A stretch of 64,000 nt of DNA from Paenibacillus riograndensis SBR5 (GTDB lineage: Bacteria > Bacillota > Bacilli > Paenibacillales > Paenibacillaceae): the NCBI RefSeq assembly GCF_000981585.1, contig NZ_LN831776.1, positions 1,193,001 to 1,257,000 of the forward strand, in the 5' to 3' direction. Each line of letters opens with the position of its first letter. Positions within the stretch are counted from its first letter, which is position 1. Both the position numbers and the translations under genes were made by a program. Positions 57,486 to 64,000 of this stretch are shown piece by piece. The notes under the pieces are model-generated. The model was given only the letters and a program-made list of their open reading frames with translations. It was not told where the DNA came from and ran no database searches.

Positions 57486-59174
57486 TTATTTCGCTGATAC
57501 GGACTTGTACCAGTCGTTGACTTCCTTCGTGATTTGGTCGCCGCCGTTAGCTTTCCAGTTGGTGACGAATTCGTCAAAGGCATCGACCGGCAGTTTGCCG
57601 TAGATGATTTTGTTGAAGGTTTCCATCTCGGACTGGCGCAGCAGGTTCCACTTGGAGACCATCGTTGGTGTGGCTGCACCGGTGAAATAATTCTGCTTGC
57701 GGATATTTTGCTGCGACATTACGATCTTGGCGGCCGCCCAGTTCTCCGGCTTGCGGAACTCAGCCATCTGTTTTTCATAAGGTGTTACCGGTTTTTCACC
57801 GTTTGCAAGCTTGACGAGTGTCTTCATATACAGATCAGGAATACGGGCCGGGCCGGTCAGGAACGGGAATTCATTGGAGAAGTCCTTGATCTTTTCTTTG
57901 TCGCTGGTTGGCTGGCCGTCAATGATATCCCAATCGTAGCCTTTGGCAAAGCCATATTCATACGGGCTGCCTGCGGTCGGATTAGCCATGTTGTCGAGCA
58001 AATAATTGTAGTACAGGAAGATAGCCTCCGGATGCTTGGCATCCTTATTGATCATAATGCTGGCATTCACACCGGAATTTTGCCATTTGGTGCCGATCAG
58101 GCCGTCCGGTCCTGCAGGAATAGGATAGGCCTTGTACTTGGAGCCTTTTACATTCTTGAGCAGATCGGGAGCAGGCCAGTCCGGTACCCAGTTGGCCCCT
58201 GGCAGAATGCCTGCGGTGCCTTTGGTCCAGCTTTCGGCTGATTTGCCTTCATCCCAGAGTGCGGAGTCAGCATGAATATAACCTTTATCCATCCATTCCT
58301 TCAGCTTCGCGAGGGCCTGCTTCGCACCCGGATTCACGGAACCATACTCCAGATTGCCGTTCGCATCCTTGTTCCATTGCTCCTCGATGGTGCCGTAAGC
58401 GCCAAACAGCCAGTCCAGCGAGCCCATCCAGGTGTTAGTTTTGTTTTTTAGTGAAATCGCAAGCGGATACACATCTTTGGGGGCCAGACCATCAGGGTTC
58501 TGATTCTTGAATTTATCCATAATATTTTCCAGGTCGGCGATGGTCTTGGGCGCCTCAAGCTTCAGCTTCTCCATCCAATCCTCGCGGAGCCACAGCAGCG
58601 TATCGTCATTGTCGGTGTACTCGAGGATCGGCATATTATATTTTTTGCCGTCTCTCATGAACGGGTACCAGAGCTCGGGATGTGCCGCCGCATGGTCCTT
58701 CAGGATTTTGTTGGCGTACTTGTCAAACAGCTCATCAATCGGAATGAACTGGCCGGAATCAATCAATTGGTTGGTTAATACCGCATTGGTCGGTACCGAT
58801 ACGAAATCAGGCAGCTTCTCGCCGGAGGAGATGGCAAGCTGAAGCTTTTGTCTATATTGGTCGTCATTGGCGGGGTACCAGGTATCTTTATGTTTGATCC
58901 CCAGCGTCTCCAGCATCCAGCGGTCATGTACATTGTTTTCCTTCGTGTCGCCGTGCACGTATTTCTTCGGCATTAATACGGAGCTGATCTCAATCGGCGG
59001 ATCGTATTTGCCTTTGGCGAAGGCCGCATCGGCTTCAGACGTGCTGGCACTGCTATTGGAAGCGGCATTGCCTTTTGATGCATTCTCATTCGATGCTCCG
59101 CTGCAGGCTGTAAGTGTGACGAGAGCCGTAATCATGAGGAACGAGCCTAATTTGTTGAGCTTAACCATCATCAT
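57486..59174 (-). CDS. Extracellular solute-binding lipoprotein (LipO/YtcQ type)
   Basis: 562 residues; three consecutive ATG codons follow AGGGGGAA, and the third (59168) has the best spacing. Lipobox 'ITALVTLTAC' with the Cys near residue 24, then a Ser/Asn/Ala linker. 'KYDPPIEISSVLMPKKYVHGD', 'PDFVSVPTNAVLTNQLIDSG' and 'LLWLREDWMEKLKLEAPKTI' match the large binding proteins of YtcQ/LplA-type oligosaccharide importers. It follows the YesMN genes on the same strand; the permeases are divergent at 62843. Confidence 0.92.
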   Translation of the reverse strand: MMMVKLNKLGSFLMITALVTLTACSGASNENASKGNAASNSSASTSEADAAFAKGKYDPPIEISSVLMPKKYVHGDTKENNVHDRWMLETLGIKHKDTWYPANDDQYRQKLQLAISSGEKLPDFVSVPTNAVLTNQLIDSGQFIPIDELFDKYANKILKDHAAAHPELWYPFMRDGKKYNMPILEYTDNDDTLLWLREDWMEKLKLEAPKTIADLENIMDKFKNQNPDGLAPKDVYPLAISLKNKTNTWMGSLDWLFGAYGTIEEQWNKDANGNLEYGSVNPGAKQALAKLKEWMDKGYIHADSALWDEGKSAESWTKGTAGILPGANWVPDWPAPDLLKNVKGSKYKAYPIPAGPDGLIGTKWQNSGVNASIMINKDAKHPEAIFLYYNYLLDNMANPTAGSPYEYGFAKGYDWDIIDGQPTSDKEKIKDFSNEFPFLTGPARIPDLYMKTLVKLANGEKPVTPYEKQMAEFRKPENWAAAKIVMSQQNIRKQNYFTGAATPTMVSKWNLLRQSEMETFNKIIYGKLPVDAFDEFVTNWKANGGDQITKEVNDWYKSVSAK

Positions 59175-59271
59175 TTCCCCCTACTGTGTATAATGCTTAC
59201 ATGTGTACTGTACCAACTGCGAGGGGAGCGTATCTATATGAGTTTCTTAGTTTCGATAGGACTCTATTATG

Positions 59272-60882
59272 CTATTTTTTCCCGTCCCGGTATTCCTGCG
59301 GCGTGACCCCAAACTGGCGTTTGAATACTTTGATGAAATAGGCAGGGTCCATATATCCGATGTCATTGCTGATTTCATACACCTTTTTGCCGGTGGTCTT
59401 CAGCATATGGCAGGCACGGTCCATGCGCAGGCGGGAGATGTATTCGCTGATGCCTTCGCCCGTTTCAATCTTGTAGATTTTGGACAAATGGGTCGGGTGC
59501 AGATTGACATGGTCGGCCAGAACCCGCAAGGAGACATCAAGATGCAGATTCTTATCCGTAAACTCCTGAATCTTCTTCACGTAGAGGGAACGGATGTCTT
59601 TGATCTCGCTGGAGGTTCCCTCTTTCAGCTTGCCGAGCACGCTAAGTGACCACACTCTGAGCTTGTTGATAGAGGTAAAAGCTTCCCCGCTCTGCAGCTC
59701 TTCGATATCTGTCCCCAGCAGCTTCGCCAGGGTATGTCCATTCCGGTGCGCCAGATTGGAGAAAGCGGCCGTGATCAAAAATCCGGCCTCCATGCAGTGC
59801 TCCCAGGACTCAGGCCATTTCTCATCCAGCTCTGCACAGACATCCATCAGCTTGGCCCCGGCTGCTTCCCAGTGGCCGGATTCTAGCAGGTTAATCAAGG
59901 AAGGCGGGGTGTACAGCGCGTCCAGCGGCCCTTGTTCGGACGGTTCGTGCAAGTCGCTTACCCTCATGACGAATTCCCGCTCGTCTCCGACAATCTGGCG
60001 GAAATAGGCTGAAGCCTGGCGGAATTGTTCGGGCAGCTGGTCAGGGAACCTGAACCATTCCGTGATCACAATCGACAGGGAACCCTTCAGGAATTGCTTT
60101 ACCTTATACTGCAGCTGCACGGACAGCTGCTCCAAAAGGCCGTCTGTCCCCAGGTCTGCAGCTTTTTCCTTCAGCTGCAGCAGAAATACAAGATATCCGT
60201 GCTCTTCCTTGACCCCCCACACCTCCATACATTCGCCAATGATCTCTTCGGCCATATTGATAACCGCATATTCGATGAGCGGCTGGCCGTTGTTTTTATA
60301 TTGACCGAATTCTTCTTCCAGCCGGACAAGCATCAGTGCACAATCCCCATTGCGGAAGGGCAGACCGTAATTTTCCAGCTTGCGTTCCCATTCGTCGGCC
60401 GGCATCCGTTGGCCCTGCAGGGCACTTAGCAGGAGCTGGCCGCGCAGCAGCGGCAGATTCTCCCTTAGGGTATACTGGGTCCGTTCCAGGGAGCTGATCA
60501 GCTCCCACTCCGCGTTCAGTTGTGCAATCGCGGTTTGGACGGCGCCTAACAGCTCGCTGTCTGTCGGGGGCTTGAGCAGATAATCGACTGCGCTGTGCTG
60601 AATGGCGCTTTTGGCGAATTCAAATTCCGAGTGCCCGGATAAGATAATGCATTTGATTTTCTTATCCCGTCTCCGTATCCGCTCCATCAGCTCAAGTCCC
60701 GTCATTTCAGGCATTTGAATATCGGAGATCACAATGTCTATAGGGTGTGTCTCAATGATCTGAAGCGCCTCGGAAGCGGAGTAAGCCTTGTGTACTTGTT
60801 CGATGCCCAGCGTGTGCCAGGGTTTGGTCATGGACAGGTTGTCTACCCAGTGGGCTTCATCGTCAACAATGATCATTTGCAT
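59272..60882 (-). CDS. YesN-type response regulator (receiver plus AraC domain)
   Basis: 536 residues from ATG 60882 ('MQMIIVDDEAHW'), with AAGGAGA 9 bases upstream; the frame extends upstream into the kinase gene. Receiver with 'VDDEAHWVDNL', phospho-acceptor Asp in 'IDIVISDIQMPEMTG', and Lys in 'YLLKPPTD'. The C-terminal AraC domain has 'HLDVSLRVLADHVNLHPTHLS' and 'KVYEISNDIGYMDPAYFIKVF'. It overlaps the kinase gene by 20 bp and probably activates the divergent lplB-type operon and the binding protein gene. Confidence 0.93.
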   Translation of the reverse strand: MQMIIVDDEAHWVDNLSMTKPWHTLGIEQVHKAYSASEALQIIETHPIDIVISDIQMPEMTGLELMERIRRRDKKIKCIILSGHSEFEFAKSAIQHSAVDYLLKPPTDSELLGAVQTAIAQLNAEWELISSLERTQYTLRENLPLLRGQLLLSALQGQRMPADEWERKLENYGLPFRNGDCALMLVRLEEEFGQYKNNGQPLIEYAVINMAEEIIGECMEVWGVKEEHGYLVFLLQLKEKAADLGTDGLLEQLSVQLQYKVKQFLKGSLSIVITEWFRFPDQLPEQFRQASAYFRQIVGDEREFVMRVSDLHEPSEQGPLDALYTPPSLINLLESGHWEAAGAKLMDVCAELDEKWPESWEHCMEAGFLITAAFSNLAHRNGHTLAKLLGTDIEELQSGEAFTSINKLRVWSLSVLGKLKEGTSSEIKDIRSLYVKKIQEFTDKNLHLDVSLRVLADHVNLHPTHLSKIYKIETGEGISEYISRLRMDRACHMLKTTGKKVYEISNDIGYMDPAYFIKVFKRQFGVTPQEYRDGKK

Positions 60883-62698
60883 ATGAGGTGTCTCCTTGTA
60901 AGTTAGTGGGCAGAGGCTGCTCTTCCTGGGCCGGAATTTCCCAGACAATCTCTGTCCGGAAGCCGCCCAGCGGCGATTCTGTGAAGTGCAGGGCGGAGTG
61001 ATTGCCGAACTGGTGAATGAGCCGCTGATTCGTATTCCAAAGACCGCAGCCCATCTCCTCCTGCAGCGGCTCCCGCATCTTGCGGTTGAGCGCTTCCTGC
61101 TGCTCCGGGCTTAGGCCCGGTCCGTCGTCGTCGATATACACCCGGCAGCAGCCGCCGGAGCACTCCCCGCTGATCCTGATTTCACCGGAGCTGTACGATT
61201 TGCCGACCCCGTGGATGACCGAGTTCTCCACAATCGGCTGCAGGAGAAGGCGGGGGATAGAATAACTCAGCATCTCCTGCGGGATATCAATGTGATATTC
61301 GATCCGGCCATTGCGCAGCTTCTGGATGTCCAGATAGTTGACGAGCAGACGGACTTCATCATCCAACGTGGCGGTGTCCCGCTCCATCCGGGTAGTATAG
61401 CGATAGTAGGCGCTAAGATTATAGGCCATCGATACGACAGCTTCTTCATCCTTCATCTGGGCCATGTTAATAATAAAACCCAGGCAATTGTAGAGAAAAT
61501 GCGGATTGATCTGAGCTTGAAGCTGCTTCAGGGTGGCTTCCCGGGCCCGGATTTTTTCGTTGAAGACATTTTCGATGAGATCCTGAATCTGATGGGACAT
61601 ATCATTGAACCGGTAAAAGAGGAACGAGAATTCGTTATGATCCTCCGAGTGAAGGCGTACGGAGTAGTCGCCCCGCTGCACCCGCCGGAGTCCTTTGATC
61701 AGCTTTTTGATGGGCCGCTGCACATTCTGGTAGAGCAGAATAGAGGCCGAAATCCCCACAACAAACAGCAGCAGCATGGATACATAGAATAAATTGCGGC
61801 TGACAGATATAGGCCCGAGAATGCGGTCGAGCGGCACAACGTCAACCAGATACCATTCCAGATATGAGGATTTGACGGAGCTGACCAGATAATTTTTATG
61901 TCCCAGACTGATTACATGCTGTGTGCTGCTGTCCGGCGAATGCTTATCCAGATAACGGATCAAATCAGCGGTTAACTTCTGGTCCGCAGTACGGTTCAAA
62001 ATCGGCGTTTCGCCTTTGTGATAGAGAAACGGATCACCCTGTCCCCCCGTTTTATACGTATCCAGCATGTTCTGGATATTCTCCGAACTGAAGCTTGCTT
62101 CAACCACCAGATCGCTTCCGGTAAGCGTTCCCTGCGGGGCGATAGAATCGCTGTGGAACCAGTAAAAGGCCTTGGAGCTGCTGGAGGAACCCGTCCCGTC
62201 GTCACTGTAAGTCCATTTGCCGCTCATATTTTGAATCAGGTAATTTTCATCATACCCGGTGGGTTTGTCGTAATTGGAAATGACATCCTTGTTCTGCTGG
62301 GAATATACAGCGTACCTGGACGGCCAGACGTCGGTTAAGCCGGACTGGAGCATCATCTTCTCCTGAATGACAAAACGGGTCTGCATGCGGTCATACCGGT
62401 CCTCCCAGATGCCCAGGCCGTTGAATTTCCGCACATTCGGATCCTTGGAGAACACCACGCTGAAATCCATCATCTGGTTGATCCGCGAATCAATCTGGCT
62501 GGACAAAAAAGTGAGCTGTTTGGTGTTGGACTCCTGCAGTTCTTTGCTGACCACATCGAAGGTAACGTTGTTTGAATACGTATACACAATAATGATCGGC
62601 ACAAACAGCACGATAATCAGGCTGTTCATTTTGGCGAATAAACTGAATCTGCTCCAGGATCTTTCTTTCACAAACATAAAAGCTTGGCTAAAACCCAT
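60863..62698 (-). CDS. YesM-type sensor histidine kinase
   Basis: 611 residues from ATG 62698 (GGGGGGAC upstream); a longer frame to 62749 lacks a site. Helix 1 near 25-45 ('SLIIVLFVPIIIVYTYS'), an extracellular sensor of about 230 residues, helix 2 near 285-305 ('LFYVSMLLLFVVGISASILLY'), HAMP, 'QAQINPHFLYNCLGFIIN' with the phospho-acceptor His, and ATPase motifs 'PIVENSVIHGV' and 'GCGLWNTNQRLIHQFG'. It presumably senses the sugar taken up by the adjacent system. Confidence 0.93.
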   Translation of the reverse strand: MGFSQAFMFVKERSWSRFSLFAKMNSLIIVLFVPIIIVYTYSNNVTFDVVSKELQESNTKQLTFLSSQIDSRINQMMDFSVVFSKDPNVRKFNGLGIWEDRYDRMQTRFVIQEKMMLQSGLTDVWPSRYAVYSQQNKDVISNYDKPTGYDENYLIQNMSGKWTYSDDGTGSSSSSKAFYWFHSDSIAPQGTLTGSDLVVEASFSSENIQNMLDTYKTGGQGDPFLYHKGETPILNRTADQKLTADLIRYLDKHSPDSSTQHVISLGHKNYLVSSVKSSYLEWYLVDVVPLDRILGPISVSRNLFYVSMLLLFVVGISASILLYQNVQRPIKKLIKGLRRVQRGDYSVRLHSEDHNEFSFLFYRFNDMSHQIQDLIENVFNEKIRAREATLKQLQAQINPHFLYNCLGFIINMAQMKDEEAVVSMAYNLSAYYRYTTRMERDTATLDDEVRLLVNYLDIQKLRNGRIEYHIDIPQEMLSYSIPRLLLQPIVENSVIHGVGKSYSSGEIRISGECSGGCCRVYIDDDGPGLSPEQQEALNRKMREPLQEEMGCGLWNTNQRLIHQFGNHSALHFTESPLGGFRTEIVWEIPAQEEQPLPTNLQGDTSYANDHC

Positions 62699-62842
62699 TT
62701 TTGTCCCCCCAGACAATGCCCCTAATAAATCCCTATGTGAGCCTAACAAAGTAATATAGTCAAAGCTCAGAAATGCTTGCTACTATTTATATCAGAGATT
62801 CATACAACACACAAAATAATTTTTTGAAAGCGGGAGAGAGCG

Positions 62843-63793
62843 ATGGAAGCTAACACTATACAGCAGGTGAATCCTGGAAAACCGCTGCGCCAATCGAGGA
62901 AAAAGAAGGTTAAGCAGCCGTGGATGCTCCACCTTATGGTGCTGCCGGCGGCGGTTATGGTGTTTATATTTTCTTATATTCCCATGGGTGGAATTCTTAT
63001 GGCCTTTCAGGATTATAAGCCGAAGCCCGGATTATTTGGCTCTCCTTGGGTAGGACTGAAACATTTCGAATACATGTGGCAGAACGATTATTTCCTGCAG
63101 ATAACCTGGAATACACTGTTCTTCGCCGGCACTAAAATAATCATGAACCTGATTATCCCGTTCTTCTTCGCGCTGCTGCTCAATGAGGTCAGAAAAATGG
63201 CGCTCAAAAGAACCATCCAGACACTGGTCTATCTGCCGCACTTTCTATCCTGGGTTACCCTTTCGGGGATTCTGATTGATATGCTTGCCCAGACGGGGCT
63301 CATCAACCAGTTCATTTCCAGTGTTTTCGGCATTAAGCCGATTTTTTTCCTGGGTGACGGCAGCTGGTTCCGGTTCACAATCATTTTCAGTGATGTCTGG
63401 AAGGAATTCGGGTTCAACATGATTATCTTCCTGGCCGCATTGTCCGGGATCAGTCCCTCCTTGTACGAAGCTGCGGAAGTGGATGGGGCGGGGCGCTGGA
63501 AGCAGACGATCTATATTACCATTCCGGCGTTGATCCCGATTGCGATTGTTGTAGCCACCCTGGCACTGGGCAACGTGCTGAACGCGAACTTTGACCAGGT
63601 GTTCAACCTGTACAGTCCTTTGATCTATCAGCAAGGCGACATTATTGACACGTTTGTCTACAGAGAAGGTCTCCTCAGCGGACAGTTCAGCTTTGCTACA
63701 GCCGTGAATTTGTTCAAATCGGCGATAAGCTTAATTCTGATCGTGATCTCCTACCGGCTGGCGTACCGTTTTGCAGGCTACAGAATCTTCTAG
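62843..63793 (+). CDS. Carbohydrate ABC transporter permease (LplB type)
   Basis: 316 residues, ATG 62843 after GGGAGAGAG. Six membrane helices after a basic N-terminus ('QSRKKKVKQPWMLHLMVLP'). The signature 'FSYIPMGGILMAFQDYKP' is highly characteristic of LplB/YtcP-type permeases. The EAA loop 'LYEAAEVDGAGRWKQTIYIT' contacts the ATPase. It is followed after 15 bp by the partner permease. Confidence 0.94.
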   Translation: MEANTIQQVNPGKPLRQSRKKKVKQPWMLHLMVLPAAVMVFIFSYIPMGGILMAFQDYKPKPGLFGSPWVGLKHFEYMWQNDYFLQITWNTLFFAGTKIIMNLIIPFFFALLLNEVRKMALKRTIQTLVYLPHFLSWVTLSGILIDMLAQTGLINQFISSVFGIKPIFFLGDGSWFRFTIIFSDVWKEFGFNMIIFLAALSGISPSLYEAAEVDGAGRWKQTIYITIPALIPIAIVVATLALGNVLNANFDQVFNLYSPLIYQQGDIIDTFVYREGLLSGQFSFATAVNLFKSAISLILIVISYRLAYRFAGYRIF

Positions 63794-63808
63794 AAAGGAG
63801 GACATTCC

Positions 63809-64000
63809 ATGTATCACAAAACAGTGTCCTACCGCGTATTCAGCGTATTCAATAATGTCTTCCTGACGCTTATTTCCGTGCTGTGCCTGCTTCCGCTCTT
63901 TCATCTGCTGATGGTGTCCCTCAGCTCAACGGCTCCGGCCAATGCCGGGCTGGTGACCTTTTGGCCGATCGGCTTCACCCTTGAAGCCTATGCAAAAACG
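63809..64000 (+). CDS. Carbohydrate ABC transporter permease (LplC/YtcP type), N-terminal part
   Basis: The gene runs off the window; 64 residues are visible. ATG 63809 has AAAGGAGG 8 bases upstream. 'YRVFSVFNNVFLTLISVLCL' followed by 'PLFHLLMVSLSS' is the usual first membrane helix of this family, and 'WPIGFTLEAY' is also conserved. It would complete the permease pair of the preceding gene. Confidence 0.88.
   Translation, partial: MYHKTVSYRVFSVFNNVFLTLISVLCLLPLFHLLMVSLSSTAPANAGLVTFWPIGFTLEAYAKT

Noticed and set aside
62825-62838. TGAAAGCGGGAGAG before the LplB-type permease as a cre site
   Set aside because: It overlaps the Shine-Dalgarno of the gene and misses the right half of the consensus; the resemblance is probably chance.

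Overview
The window looks like chromosome from a Paenibacillus-type member of the Bacillota. The grounds are strong AGGAGG-type ribosome binding sites with some TTG/GTG starts, and a carbohydrate-scavenging layout of YesM/YesN two-component pairs beside sugar ABC transporters. Other grounds are AraC regulators next to GH31 and GH42 glycosidases, a YjcZ-type small protein, YpsA, and an AtoDA/3-hydroxybutyrate set resembling the Bacillus yxj genes. No rRNA, tRNA, insertion sequence, prophage or CRISPR array was seen.

Layout. 1-9140: end of adenine deaminase, a membrane protein, a CYTH phosphatase, threonine synthase, an oxidoreductase with a radical SAM/SPASM protein, a coiled-coil protein and a large methyltransferase. 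9225-15266: a GntR regulator followed by an amidohydrolase and a complete polyamine-type ABC importer, with a perfect palindrome on the promoter. 15329-31153: carbohydrate region with AraC/alpha-xylosidase, SGNH esterase, YesMN with a MalFG-type transporter, and AraC/GH42 beta-galactosidase. 31500-43228: a candidate type I toxin-antitoxin locus, YpsA, YCII, amidase, lipoprotein, an OmpR-type two-component pair, YceI, Nudix, DUF1648, oxidoreductase and ADP-ribosylglycohydrolase. 43463-49451: an AT-richer catabolic island (LysR, thiolase, CoA transferase, 3-hydroxybutyrate dehydrogenase, GntP-type permease) that would take 3-hydroxybutyrate to acetyl-CoA. 49598-56710: ThyX variant, Nudix, TagA-type glycosyltransferase, GNAT, an MFS/TetR divergent pair with operator-like repeats, an RlmA-type 23S rRNA methyltransferase behind an attenuator leader, and a dehydroquinate synthase-like paralogue. 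57486-64000: a YtcQ/LplB-type oligosaccharide uptake system with its own YesMN pair.

The most unusual content is non-coding. (i) A leader upstream of the rRNA methyltransferase encodes the peptide MIIKFIRLR, ending in an Arg-X-Arg macrolide-arrest motif directly before a terminator hairpin. (ii) Six intergenic elements share a four-unit architecture with units about 51, 62-70 and 51 bp apart (close to whole helical turns), mostly between convergent genes. (iii) A palindromic element of about 210-260 bp is present in three full copies and one half copy, with compensatory base changes in its arms. (iv) A convergent par/Fst-like arrangement encodes a 44-residue hydrophobic-basic peptide. All coordinates, spacings and alignments were made by eye; no database search was possible.
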